From contig JBHGNT010000001.1 of NCBI GenBank assembly GCA_043228905.1, positions 11,222,001 to 11,286,000 on the forward strand: 64,000 nucleotides of DNA. The letters are read 5' to 3'. Position numbers and translations under genes: made by a program. This stretch comes from Azolla caroliniana (Eukaryota; Polypodiophyta). Below, in pieces: positions 9,778-22,201 of the stretch. Every line of letters begins with the position of its first letter. Position 1 is the first letter of the stretch. The notes below the pieces were generated by a model. It ran no database searches. It was not told the DNA's origin and worked only from the letters and a program-made list of their open reading frames with translations.

Positions 9778-12726
9778 GATGTTCATCTTCGACTCTACTG
9801 ACGGTGGCACCGCAATGTTCGCGAAGGGACAAAAAGTCGAGTCGGACATTGACTTATGGCACAAGCGGATAGGCCACGTCAACTACCAGCGGCTTCAAGA
9901 CCTGCAATCGAAACAAGTGGTGTTCGGATTGCCCAAATTTAGTGGCTGGAAGGCACAAATTTGTGAAGCATGCCAGCTTGGGAAGGAACACCGACTTCCC
10001 TTCCCCAACGAGCATAACCGGAGCCGGAACAAGCTCGACGTGATACACTCCGATGTGTGGGGGCCAGCACAAAACGTTAGTCTTGGCGGGAGCTGATATT
10101 TCGTCTCCTTCATCGATGACTACACGCGACACACATGGATCTACCTCATCGAGAGGAAGAGCGAAGTCTTTGACTGTTTCCGGGACCTCAAAGGGTTTGT
10201 GGAAACGAAAACAGGAAGACAGATCAAGTGCCTACGGTCGGATGGCGGAAAAGAATACTTTTCCAGTCAATTCAACGGTTATCTACAACAGATGGGAATT
10301 TGGCGCGAATTCAGTTGCAGTACACGCCGGAGCAAAACGGCGTGGCCGAGAGGAAAAATCGGTTGGTTGTGGAAGCGGCATGGGCAATGCTGGAAGAGAA
10401 GAGCTTGCCCAAGTTCTATTGGGCCGAGGCGGTAAGGACCGCGGTATACATCCAGAATCGGATCGGAGATAAAGTGTCGGCGCACGAGCTATATTTCGGA
10501 ACGAAGCCGAACTTGTGACACTTATGAGTTTTCGGTAGCATTGCGTATGTGCATGTGCCGAAGGAGAAAAGGAGGAAGTTGGACGCGAAAGCCGAGAAGT
10601 GTATATTGGTTGGCTATTCGGACAAGCAAAAGGGTTATAAGTGCTATAACCCGCGTACCAAACAAGCGCGCGCGAGCCGCGACGTTGTGTTTGATGAGTC
10701 CGCGTCCTGGTACTTGCCCCCGACTCCGGACCTCACCTCCAATCCAGGTTCTGACGATGAGGTCAGCGAGACTGAGATGCCTCCGGATGAGCCTGAAATC
10801 GGGACCCGCGAAGAGAGTCCGATTTCGTTTCGGTTAAGTGGACCGAATGGACGACTGAGTCGTTTCGACCAGTCCGATGAAGAGCCGACGAGTAGTGGAG
10901 ACTTGGCTGCACATTCCCTGCACAGGAATCCAAGGAGATGGCTTACGCACAAAGAGAAAGGGAAGAAAAAGGTGTCGGATTCCGGCACGGATAGAAATGA
11001 GTCAGACCGACGCGAGTCTGACTCTGAGGAAAGCGGTGACGGGTCTTCAAGAGCGAAGTCCGCATCGGCCGAGAAGACCTGGACATCGGCTAAAGACCGA
11101 TTACGCCGATCTACCCGCTAGAAGAACCTAGTTGTGCAGTTCGGATACAACAAGTACATGGCGCATCATTATGCGTACATGACCCGTGTAGCGGAAGTGC
11201 GTGAGCCGGAGAGCTACGCAGAAGCGGCTAAGGACGCGAACTGGCGTGCCGTGATGGAGGAAGAGATGCACGCATTGGCGAAAAACGAGACCTGGGACCT
11301 GGTTGATGCACCAAAGGGTGTGAAGCCGATCAGATGTAGGTGGGTGTGCAAGGTCAACCGATACAAGGCCCGGTTAGTGGCAAAAGGCTACGCGCAAAAA
11401 CACGACATCGACTACGATGAGACGTTTGCGCCGGTCGCGAAGATGATGACCGTCTGTGTTTTGCTCGCGATAGCTGCGGCAAAGGGGTGGCACTTACATC
11501 AGATGGATGTAAAGAATGCGTTCCTGCAAGGTGAGCTTGAGGAACAGGTGTACATGGTACAACCCCCCGGATTTCACTTCGGAACGAACACCTCGGCAGT
11601 GTGCCGATTGAAGAAGTTCCTTCACGGATTGAAGCAAGCCCCGCGTGCCTGAAACGCGAAGATCATGCAGCAACGACGTCGGATGGGCTTTGCAATGTCA
11701 AAATCGGACTCTTCCCTGTTCATCTAGAAAGGTCGACTCGGGCCAATTAGTATTTTACTATATGTTGATGACTTGGTCATCACCGGCGCCGACCTAGGTG
11801 AAATCGACCGCGTGAAGCTCTAGCTTGTGGCATCATTCGACATGAAGGATCTGGGGGACCTTCATTACTTCCTCGGGATCGAAGTGGTTCGCACCCCCGA
11901 AGGCATATTGATCAGCCAACGTCATTACACGCTGAATATGCTCTTGAAATTTAGGATGGCAGATTGTAAGTCCGTCTCGACTCCTCTTGATAGAACCATC
12001 AAGCTTCGCCCCAATTCCGGAAAGGTGTGCGACCCGACGAGGTTCTGACAAATTGTCGAAAGCCTTATTTACTTGACAATCACCCGACCTGATCTCAGTT
12101 ATCCGGTCGGGGTGATCAGTCAGTTTATGGCGCGACCTACCGAGGAGCACCTTCAGTGTGCGCAACGCATACTGCAGTACATAAGCGGCACTAAGGACCG
12201 GGGACTGCTATTTCGGACCGGTCTAGCCCCGCAGTTGGTTGGCTACACCGATGTTGATTGGGCTGGCAACGCCCCCGATCGCCGATCCACGTCTGGATAC
12301 GCGTTCTCTCTTGGGAGTGCCACGATAGCGTGGAGTAGCAAGAAACAATTGACAGTTGCACTGTCGAGCACTGAAGTCGAGTATAGAGGAGTGGCTGTTG
12401 CAACATGCGAAGCCATATGGTTGAAGCGGCTACTTAAGGATCTGTAGGTGGAGGTGTCCGATCTGACGACGATCTATTGCGACAACCTCAGCAGCATCCA
12501 ACTCGCGAAGAACCCCATCTTTCATGCACGGACCAAGCACATTGAGGTGCACTACCATTTTGTCTGTGAGCATGTTCTTTTTGGTGAAGTCGAACTTCAA
12601 TATGTTCTGACGGATTGGCAGACCGCCGACATCTTCACCAAGCCTCTTGGTCTGGACAAGTTGCGGCAATTCTCGGGTGCGCTTGGGTTGCGTCACCTCA
12701 ACGTGCCGAACTTGAGGGGGAGAGAC
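9778..12726 (+). pseudogene. A2 integrase-reverse transcriptase-RNase H
   Basis: Rest of the A2 polyprotein after B1. Integrase zinc region WHKRIGHVNYQRL...CEACQLGKEH; catalytic motifs HSDVWGPA, RSDGGKEYF and NGVAERKNR; VGYSDKQKGYKCYNP; a charged linker; reverse transcriptase [13 protein letters not shown] and [24 protein letters not shown]; RNase H TDVDWAGNAPDRRSTSGYAFSLGS. Stops: 10094 TGA, 10516 TGA, 11119 TAG, 11650 TGA, 11725 TAG, 11821 TAG, 12046 TGA, 12445 TAG. One frameshift near 10310. Comparison with A1 and A3 shows most stops are TGG, CGA or CAG codons altered by G:C to A:T change. The YVDD box survives (about 11762-11773). Confidence 0.93.
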
Positions 12727-13234
12727 ATCCCAGATGACCACGGAAGGGAGTAGGAAAGGAGCGGAAAAGACCGTAGCACCGAGTCGGATGACGAATTGGA
12801 TTTCGGATCGGCTGAAGAAGCCGAGCGCAGATCCGCGGAAGAGTCCGAAAGCGGATATAAGGGGAGCAACCGGAAGAAAGAGCCAAAGCCAACCAAGCAT
12901 GGGGGAGATGATGCCATCAAGGGTGAGAAGACCGAAGACAAGTTGGAGACAGCCAACTCAGACGAGAGCGAAAACCGATCGGAGGTAGCCGAGTTGGTTC
13001 GAGTGTTTGATTCGGATACATTGAATCAACCGAGGGCCAAGCGGAAAATAAGGCAGCAGGAGAAGCGCCAACACTGCGACAACAACGGAGCTGTGAAGGG
13101 CCGTACAGACCGGAAGGGTCAAAGCGCACGGAGTCGAAAAGGCCGAGGAGCGCGAGCGAGGCGTGGAGCCAGGAGGAACCGGAGCGGTGATCCGGAAGAT
13201 CTCGAAGAGCCTCAAGTTGAGCTTGAGGGGGATG
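12727..13234 (+). other. A2 charged post-pol tail
   Basis: About 500 bp between RNase H and the 3' LTR. After a stop at 12751-12753 the pol frame stays open from about 12796 into the LTR and would encode a very charged, low-complexity peptide (runs of E, K, R, S and D, e.g. GARARRGARRNRSGD). Polypurine stretches flank it: AACTTGAGGGGGAGAGAC (about 12709) and TTGAGCTTGAGGGGGA (ends near 13232). Whether the peptide was made is unknown; it could be a C-terminal pol extension lost by the stop. Confidence 0.6.
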
Positions 13235-13661
13235 TGTTGAGAGACAAGCTCAACATCGGCCGGATCGGTTGGGACTGATCGGTTAGGCCGGACCGGTGCT
13301 TAAAACAGATGCGTAAACCAGTACGCAAACCGGTGCATAGGAAGGCCGTATCGGTGCGTAAACCAAAAGGCCGTTAGAAAGATATTCGTCGTAAGGAATA
13401 GTTTTGGGAGTAAGAGTTGAGACTCATTTATGAGCAGTCAAGTACTGTCAGTACTTGTGTCAGCCCGATTGTCAGGGCTTGTATAAAAGTGCTCACTGAG
13501 CACATCCTATACATAGATTGAGCATTATTTTTGAATAAAGTTCTAGTGTTTACTCTCTCCCTGTCTCTCCCGTGCGTACTGTGCAAACCTAAGCTTTCCA
13601 TTAAACCTGCGTTTTCTGTTGTTCGGTTTTTCTATATTGCTTCCGCACGCCATTCTTTTCA
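13235..13661 (+). repeat. A2 3' LTR
   Basis: 427 bp, TGTTGAGAGACAAGC to CATTCTTTTCA. Contains CAAGTACT-GTC-AGTACTTG (13439-13457), GTATAAAAG (13481-13489) and GTGCTCA-C-TGAGCAC (13489-13503). A3's 5' LTR has the same length. Confidence 0.93.
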
Positions 13662-13666
13662 AATAT

Positions 13667-13937
13667 ATTTTGGGAGTTAGTGTAGAGCTCAGTTATGAGC
13701 ATTGAAGTACGTGTCAGTACTTGTGTTAGTTCGCATGGACTTGTATAAAAGTGCTCATTGAGCACATCCTATGTACAGATTGAGTATTATTATTTTGAGT
13801 AGAGTTGTGTGTATTGATTGTCTCTCCCTCTCTATCTCAGTCTCTCCCACGTACTATGTGAGTCCAATCTTTCCATTAAACTTGTGTTTTTTTCCTACGT
13901 TCGGTTTTTTGTTGCTTCCGCACGTTGTTCTTTTTAT
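13667..13937 (+). repeat. A1 3' LTR, segment 3 of 3
   Basis: Continues the A1 LTR after A2 (AATATATTTTGGGAGTTAG...). Shows AAGTAC-GTGTCA-GTACTT (13705-13722), a TATA box and GTGCTCA-T-TGAGCAC (13751-13765). The far end near 13937 abuts the 3' end of A3, which is on the other strand; no target duplication joins them. Confidence 0.8.
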
Positions 13938-16900
13938 AGTTCGGTCTCGACTTTCTCTTGTTGCTCTCCCTCTTTTTCTCTACATGTTCTCTCCCTCAAG
14001 TGCAGCACATTGAGATGCAATAACCCAAGCATCTCTGAGAAGTGTTGCAACTTGACTAATTCGAGCACCTTGGTGAAGATGTCTGCCACCTGCTCATCGT
14101 GCCGGAGCTCAACTTCACCTCTCAAGACCCATTCACGCCCACACGTCTATGTGCTTCGTGCGAGCATGAAAAACAAGGTTCTTTGCCAGATGCATGCTAC
14201 TGATGTTGTTGCAGTAGATCCGAATCGGAGTAGGAACTTCGCCTCGTAAGTCCTGCAACACTCATCGGAGCCATATAGCCTCAGAAGTTGCGACGATGGC
14301 TCCTCCAGAGTCTATACTCAACCATAGTGCTCGACAGGGCCACTGTCAACTGCTTCTTACTGCTCCATGCTAGAACCGCGCTTCCAATGGAGAACATGAA
14401 ACCTAATGTCGGGTTGCGATCCGACGCATATCCGTCCTAGTTAGCATCCGTATAGCCGACTAATTGTTCGACTATACCGTGTCGGTACAGTAGTCCCCGA
14501 TCCTTTATGCCACTCACATATCTCAATAGCCGATGCACACACTGAAGATGGTCGACTGTCGGGCGTTGCATGAATTGTGTAATCACCTCGACTGGATAAC
14601 AAATTTCGGGTCGGGTGATAGTTAGATATATAAGGCTTCCGACAATTTGTCGGAACCGGGTCGCATTGCATGCTGCTCTTGAGTCGGGATGTAGCTTCAG
14701 GTTCCTATCAAGGGGAGTAGACACGGATCGGCAATCCGTCATACCGAACTTGTACAACATATTCAACACGTAGTGTCGTTGAGACAACAATATGTCTTCG
14801 GGGGTGTGGATCACTTCGATCCCAAGGAAATAGTGAAGGTTCCTTGGGTCCTTTATCGAATGTGTTCGACAGTTGGGACTTTACTTGGCCGATCTCAACA
14901 AGTTGGGGCCAATGACAGCCAAGTTGTCCACATACAATAGTATACACACCAAACCCTTCGGACCTTTCCGGATGAACAATGAGGAGTCGGATTTGGAGGC
15001 CGCAAACCCCATCTTATGCAACCGGTGCGTGATCTTCGAGTTCCAAGCACAGGGGGCTTGCTTGAGGTCGTAAATCGACTTCTTTGGTCGACATACTACC
15101 GTCTTGTTCAATGTTGACTGAAATCCGGGTGGTTGGACCATGTATACTTGTTCATCAAGATCTCGTTGAAGAAATGGGTTCTTGATGTCCATCTAGTGGA
15201 GATGCCACCCTCTTACCGTTGCTACCGCCAACACCACACGAACTATCGTCATCTTCGCCACCGGTGGGAAGATCTCGTCGTAGTCGATTCCGTGGGTCTG
15301 TGCATATCCCTTGACCACAAGACGGGCCTTGTACCGGTTGAACGAACCGTTGGTGTTGTATTTCCACCCACTTACATCTGATCGGTTTGCAATCCTGGGG
15401 AGGGTCAACCAGGTCCCATGTGTCGTTGGCATCAAGTGCTCACATTTCTTCCTCCATTGATGAACACCATTTGGCATCCTATGATGCCTCTACATAGCTC
15501 TCTGGCTCGCGGACTTCCACTACCTTCATCATGTGCGCGTAATAGTGCGTCATGTACTCGTTATAACTGCACCGTATCACTGGTTTCTTGCGGTGTATCG
15601 ATTGACAGAGCTTCTCATTCACTGATTATAGGGCCTTCTTGGCCACTTCCGACCTCAACTCTTGAGGTCCGTCTTCGCTCCGATTGTTGTTGGATTCTCT
15701 TGGATTCAACTCTACTTTTTCTGTGTCGTACTTTGGCATCTTCATTTTCCCTTTTTCTTTGCGCATAAACCGTCTCCTCGGTTCCTTGCGCGAGGAGTAC
15801 ACAGTCGAGTTGTCACTATTCACCGGCTTTTTGTTCGACTGGTCATTCCCACTCAATCCCTCATTCGTCTCGCTTAGCCGGAATGAGATCAGACTCTCTT
15901 CCAGAGTGCCGAAAACTTCTTCCTCATCTCGGATCATCTCGGCTTCACTGGCCTCGTCCTCAGTAATGGAGTGGTCAGAGTTGTCAGGGTCAAAGTCGGA
16001 AGAGTATACTAGGATGCAGACTTGTGAAACACAACATCTCAGTTTACTCATACTTGTTTGGTATGGGGGGTTATAACACTGATACCCCTTTTGTTCATGT
16101 GAGTAGCCGACCAATATGCACTTTTCCGATTTCGTTTCCAGCTTCTTCCTCTTCTCATCCGGCACATGCACAATGCTACTAAATACCCTCAGGTATCTCA
16201 AGTTCGGCTTCCACCCGAAATACAACTTGTGTGCCGACACCTTTTATCCGATCCGATTTTGGATGTAGACTGCGGTTCGAACCGCTTTGGCCCAACCAAA
16301 CTTGGGCATGCTCTTCTCCTCCAGCATTGCCCATGCCGCTTCCACAATTGACCAAATTTTCCTCTCAGCTAAGCCATTTTATTCCGACGTATATCTACAA
16401 CTAAATTCTCGCATATGTTGTAGATAACCGTTGAATTGGCCGGAAAAGTATTCCTTTCCACCATCCGACCGCATGCACTTGATCTTTCTCTCTGTTTCCC
16501 TTTTAACAAGACTCTTCAGGTTCCGGAAATAGTCGAAGACTTCGCTTTTCTTCTCTATGAGATAGATCTAGGTGTGCCGGCTATAATCGTCGATGAAGGA
16601 GACGAAGTATCGACTCCCACCTAGGCTCACGTTCTGTGTTGCTCCCCATATGTCCGAATGGATAAAGTCGAGCTTGTTGCAGCTCTGATTATGCTCGTTG
16701 GGGAATGGAAGTCGGTGTTACTTCCATAGATGATAGGCTTCACAAATTTGGGCCTTCCGGCCACTAAACTTCGGCAAACCGAACACAACTTGTTTCATTT
16801 GCAATTCTTGAAGCCTTTGGTAGTTGATGCGGCCAATCCGCTTGTGTCACAAGTCGATATCCGAATCGACTATTTTGCCTTTACCAAACAATGTGATGCC

Positions 16901-17019
16901 AACGTCATTTGTGTCAAGGATGAACATCCTCTCTTCCCAACGCCCTTGGTGATGATCTGAGCTTCTTCTCCAATGAAGCACCCAATGTGGGTGAACTGGA
17001 CCTACATCCCATGGTCGAC
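13938..17019 (-). pseudogene. Copia A3: integrase-RT-RNase H, decayed
   Basis: Minus-strand A-family pol. From the high end: integrase core (about 16850-16250), KCILVGYSHEQKGYQCYNP (about 16120), a charged linker, reverse transcriptase ([24 protein letters not shown] near 15190; YVDN in place of YVDD near 14920, a lost catalytic Asp), and RNase H fragments to 13938. Several frameshifts and stops. At the codon where A1 and A2 have TAG, A3 has CAA. D interrupts it at 17025; the 5' part resumes at 22202. No 3' LTR remains at the low end. Confidence 0.9.
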
Positions 17020-17024
17020 GATTT

Positions 17025-17309
17025 TGTTGGGTATGTGAGGAAGAGTGGGAAACACACAAGAAGCTCAAAGAAAGAAGCACTCACACAAGGAAGGCAATGG
17101 CTGGAATAGCTCTCTATTGATGAATGTGCCTAAAAAAAAAATAGGAGCTGAAATATATATCCCTAAGTACTAAGTACCACCACATATGAGTGACTCATGT
17201 ATGTGGTAACATGGGGAAAAAACCTCTAGCCAGCACTAGAGTAAAAAGTGCCCATGTATAGGGAAAATGGTTCACATCAAAGCTACTAGAGGAACACGCA
17301 AGTGTAACA
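17025..17309 (-). repeat. D 3' LTR
   Basis: 285 bp. Polypurine tract CCAGGGGGGT adjoins at 17310-17319 (read on minus). Contains inverted repeats CCACATA...TATGTGG (17180-17206) and CTCTAG-CCAGCA-CTAGAG (17224-17241) near a TATATAT stretch. Confidence 0.95.
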
Positions 17310-17355
17310 AACCCCCCTGGAGCGAATGATGTGAACATGTACAAGGAGTGACAGA

Positions 17356-20300
17356 TCAGCCCCCACAAGGCAATAAGCCTAAAGCTTTGCGAAAAGCTTC
17401 AAACTTTTCTCGTGGAAGAGCTTTGGTGAATATGTCTGCCACGTTATCTTGTGTAGGCACATATACCAAATCAATATCTCCTGCATGAAAGCGCTCTCTC
17501 ACATAGTGATAATGCACCTCAATGTGTTTGGTCCGTGCATGAAATACAGGATTTCGTGCAACAGCCAATGCACTCTGACTATCTGTGAGAATACGTGTAG
17601 CAACTTCAATCTCCATGCAAAGATCCATCAAAAGGCGTCTTAGCCATATACACTCCACTGTAGCTGTGAAAACTGCCCTGTACTCAGCTTCACAACTTGA
17701 TGTCGCCACTGTAGGTTGCTTTTTACTCAACCAAGATATACATGAGTTTCCAAAGAAAAAGCAATTACCACTAGTGGACACGCGAGTATCATAACAACCA
17801 GCCCAATCACTATCTGTAAAAGCATGCAAGCATGGCTGAGTATCTCTGCCATAAAAGAGACCCAAGCTCAAAGTGCCTCTAAGATATCTGAACACACGTT
17901 TCACTGCTTGCCAATGCTTAGTGCCAGGGCTATGCATGAATCGACTCAATTGGGAGACTGCATACTGTATATCCGGCCTTGTATTGCATGCATATATAAG
18001 ACATCCCACAGCTTGTTGATAAAGAGAAGTATCAAACGCATCACTAGAATCCTCAACAGAGAACCTAAATCCTGTCTCCACAGGTGTATAAACCGGCTTG
18101 CAATCCTCAAAGTCAAAACGCTGAAGTAGTTTTTCAACATACTTTCCTTGATGCATAAACATTCCCCCCTCAACGGATACAAACTGGATGCCAAGATAGT
18201 AGCTCAAAAGACCAAGATAAGTGACTTCAAAAGTATGCTGCAAATCAGCCATAAGAAAATCGAGTTTTGCATCACATGACCCAGTCAAGAGTATGTCATC
18301 AACATAAAGAACGAGCACTAGAAGATCAGCCCCATCTTTGCGTACATAAAGTGTGCTTTCAATCGGACTACATGTGAAGCCAAGAGAAATCAAGTGCTTA
18401 TGGATTTTTTCATACCATGCACGCGGAGCTTGCTTTAGACCATACAAGGCCTTATGCAAGCGACAAACCATATGCTCTTTCTCTTCTTGCAAATCCAGGA
18501 GGTTGCTTCACATAAACCTCTTCTTGCAAATCACCATTTAAAAAGGCTGTTTTTATGTCCAATTGATGCATTTTCCAACCTCTTTGGGCAGCCAATGCAA
18601 CCACGGTACGAATGGTAGTCATGCGTGAAGTAGGTGCAAAAGTTTCCTCATAATCAATGCCATATTGTTGGGCATATCCTTTGGCAACCAATCTAGCTTT
18701 GTAGCGATCAATACTACCATCGGGCTTTCGTTTAATCTTGTAAACCCACCTAGTACCAATCACCTTCTTTCCTTTTGGCAATTCACATAACTCCCAAGTA
18801 CCATTTTTATGAATGGAATACATTTCTGATTGCATAGCACTCATCCAATGTGGATCATCACATGCATCTTCAAAAGTAAGTGGCTCCTCATTACATGCTA
18901 TTGCAACAATAGAATAATCCACAAAATTACCTGATGCATGGCGAGAGCTTGATCTTGTTTTACCAAGTAAAGGTGCACTCAATTTGCTATCTTGCAAAGT
19001 TTGTTTCAGCCACCTCGGCATAGTTTGTGACCTCTCGATAGCCATACGTTCATTATGTAATACATCTTCAATATGTACATCATGCGTGGGCTGAATTTCA
19101 TGCTCATTTTCAGCCACATTTGGTTGGACATTTCGTGCATTTTCAACACTTATTTGCTGGAAATTTTTATCCCTTTGAGACTCACTTGGCTGGTCTACAT
19201 GTCCATGGTCAAGCGCAGCACTTTGGAACAAAGGCATGAGTGTATCAAACACATCTTGTGAGCTAACTGTTGGTTGTTTTTTGCATTCAAGAAAAGGGAA
19301 AGCTGAATTTTCAGCAAATACCACATCTCGACTCACAATAATTGTGTCCGTCAATGGATGATACAAACGATATCCCTTACTTTCCGCACTATAACCAACA
19401 AATATGCATTTCTTTGCCTTGTCATCAAGTTTGTGACGTTGTTGTGATGGCACAAGAGCATATGCCAAACAACCGAACACACGCATATGACTAACCATAG
19501 GTTTATGTCCATTCCAAGCCTCATATGGCGTAATGACTCTCAACGCTTTTGTAGGGCAACGATTCAACACATAATTTGCACACATAACCGCTTCCATCCA
19601 AAACTTGTTAGGAAGATGCTTTCCTTTAACCATACATCGTGCCATCTCTAAGAGTGTTCTATTTTTGCGTTCTGCAACACCATTTTGTTGAGGTGTATAT
19701 GGCACCGTACATTGATGTAAAATACCTCTTTCACAAAGAAAAGCATTAAACTCATGTGACATATATTCGCCACCACGATCCGTGCGTAGAGTCAAGAGCT
19801 TATTTGCGGAAAAATTTTCAGCCATAGCTAAAAATGATTTGAAGCAAGAAAAGACTTCATTCTTTGCTTTCATAGGATACACCCATGTATGACGAGTAGC
19901 ATCATCAATGAAGGTAACAAAATATACATGCTTTCCAAAAGATGGAGTCTTTACAGGACCACACACATCACTATGAACAAGTTGTAATTTTCTTGTAGTG
20001 TGTGTATGACTATCTTTTGGAAAAGAAGCACGATGCATTTTTCCAAGAATGCAACCTTCACATGCATGTTTTTCAATGGACTCAAGTGTAGGCAACCCAA
20101 TAACCATATCCTTCTTTTGCAAGTGAAGCAAACTATTGAAGTTCAAGTGACCAAAACGAGCATGCCAAAGCTCCATTTCAGCCATGGAAGAAGTATGTAC
20201 AGCCAAGGCATTTAGAGAAGCCCTCTTGTATGTATCTAAACGGTACAAGCCATTGCATAATGTACCGGACATCACGATAACATCACCATTGCTATAATCG

Positions 20301-21625
20301 TGAACCATGCACTTATCATCAACAAAATGTACATGAAGTCCGGCTTTGGCAATCAAAGGAACCGAAATTAAGTTCTTCTTGATACCGGGCACATACAATA
20401 CATTCTTTAAGATGACAACACCTCCATTTGCAGCCGAAAGCTCAATTTCTCCTACTCCAATGATAGGATAAGAGGCATTGTTTGCACACACCACATGTCC
20501 ACCTTTGGGTGCATCTTTCAAGGATGCAAAAAAACTTTTGCATGAAGTAATGTGCTTTGAAGCACCACTATCAAAGAACCAATCCGAATCAATCTCACTT
20601 ACAACCATACATTTAGAGTGCAATGATGCATCATAATGATATGTAACAACACATGCCCAATAATCTTGAGCCATGTTGGCCTCGTCACTCTTTGCACTTG
20701 AAACATTTTCAGAAATGGTCATGCCGGATTCCTTCTTCTTCTCATTGCGCTTAACAAGCTTTCTACATTCTTCAATCGTATGGCCAACCTTTCGACAATA
20801 TTTGCATTTTTTCTTCTTTTGCAAATCACCATCATTAGAGGAATAAGTGAAAGAGGGAGGTTGAGGCTTTGGTTTTGAAGAACCAAAAGCTGAACCATGC
20901 TTGCCTTTTCCTTTTTGTGAGATAGCAAGTGCTTGTGTTCCCTCCATCAAACCACTTCTATTCACTCTAGATTGTTCTTCTTGCAGAAGAAGAGACACAA
21001 CCTCATCAAATGCGTACATATCCGTATTCCCTTTTGCAACCAAACGAATAGTAGTAGCAAAGCTTTGAAAAGATTCGGGTAATCCTTTCAACAACGTAGA
21101 GACAAGTGATGTATTCGAAATGATCTCATCAATGTTTGCCAATTGCTCTTTCAAATCTTTAATGCGTGTCACATACACATCTACCGACTCATTTTCAGCC
21201 ATATATACATCCTCAAGTTGCTTTCTCAAATATGCAACACGTGCTTCGTTACGCACGGCATACAACGAAGCAAGAGTGTCCCATGCTTGTTTGGACGTAG
21301 AGCATGACCGAATATGTGGAACTATATGACGCTTCACAGAAAGTGCAATCAATGCATGAGCTTGAGCATCTTTTCCATCCCATCTAAGTTGCTCTTGTGT
21401 TGGTGGAGTAGATGAAGTCACTGTGCTCGAAGATGAACCTGTATCTGTGATAGTAGACTGTGAAGTAGTAGGACCGGCGGGGCGTCGATCTACATCTACC
21501 ACTATGTTCCATAGTTGTTTGGCAACAAGAACGTGTTTCATCATGTAGGACCACATTGGATAGTTTGTCCCATCAAGCTTATCTTCAGCTTGAAGCATGC
21601 TAAACAAATCACCATTGTTTGCCAT
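17356..21625 (-). pseudogene. D gag-pol polyprotein with one frameshift
   Basis: Starts at ATG 21625 (MANNGDLFSMLQ). In order: gag; zinc knuckle CKYCRKVGHTIEEC (about residue 272); protease FFDSGASKHIT (about 348); integrase HARFGHLN...CEGCILGK with HSDVCGPV (about 550), RTDRGGEY (about 615) and NGVAERKNR (about 650); reverse transcriptase from [18 protein letters not shown]. At 18475-18490, just after KQPPGFA, the frame shifts by one base; the rest ([26 protein letters not shown], RNase H TDSDWAGCYDTRVSTSG) continues in the next frame to 17356. The shift is inside the RT fold, so it is a mutation, not recoding. Otherwise full length. Confidence 0.94.
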
Positions 21626-21912
21626 TTTACCAAAGAACAAGAAAGTGGTAAAATATTACCTCAACAAATCGGAAATGAGTGCTGAAAATGCAGCTCACAA
21701 ACTATCACTAGGATGACGATTTCGACTACACGAACGGCTTCGAAATGGGGGTAAAACAGCAGGGTACCTGCTGAAAATGCGCTCCAAGTGCTGAAATACA
21801 CTTACTCTATATTCGGAAGTTGATTTGCACAATGAAAAGTGCGCGCGCGCCGCGACACCGCGATGCGGACAACCGAAGATGGAGAGGATGAAGAACTTGG
21901 CTCTGATACCAC

Positions 21913-22196
21913 TGTTGGGTATGTGAGGAAGAGTGGGAAACACACAAGAAGCTCAAAGAAAGAAGCACTCACACAAGGAAGGCAATGGCTGGAATAGCTC
22001 TCTATTGATGAATGTGCCTAAAAAAAAATAGGAGCTGAAATATATATCCCTAAGTACTAAGTACCACCACATATGAGTGACTCATGTATGTGGTAACATG
22101 GGGAAAAAACCTCTAGCCAGCACTAGAGTAAAAAGTGCCCATGTATAGGGAAAATGGTTCACATCAAAGCTACTAGAGGAACACGCAAGTGTAACA
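21913..22196 (-). repeat. D 5' LTR and adjacent primer site
   Basis: 284 bp. The primer-binding site (TGGTATCAGAGC on the minus strand) lies at 21900-21911, one base inside the element. The roughly 275 nt between it and the gag ATG hold no recognised feature. Confidence 0.94.
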
Positions 22197-22201
22197 GATT
22201 T

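Larger units (their letters stand above)
2605..13661 (+). mobile_element. Copia element A2 (carries B1)
   Basis: Complete Ty1/copia element bounded by LTRs at 2605-2879 and 13235-13661, with a perfect 5-bp target duplication AATAT (2600-2604, 13662-13666). Without nested B1 it is about 5.6 kb. Order: 5' LTR, Met-tRNA primer site, gag, protease, integrase, reverse transcriptase, RNase H, charged tail, 3' LTR. It is inactive: at least nine nonsense codons, two frameshifts and a shortened 5' LTR. Confidence 0.93.
17025..22196 (-). mobile_element. Copia element D, recent insertion in A3
   Basis: 5172-bp minus-strand element, LTRs 21913-22196 (5') and 17025-17309 (3'), duplication GATTT (17020-17024, 22197-22201). 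The LTRs differ visibly only by one A in a homopolymer. Its AT-richer coding sequence differs in base use from the B and C elements. One frameshift in reverse transcriptase is the only lesion seen. Confidence 0.96.

Noticed and set aside
13667-13937. 3' LTR of A3
   Set aside because: Orientation is plus, opposite to A3, and it completes the A1 LTR broken by A2.
18452-18492. Overlapping frames in D as programmed frameshifting
   Set aside because: The shift falls inside the RT fold, without slip site or downstream structure, and other copia families here use one frame. A mutation is simpler.
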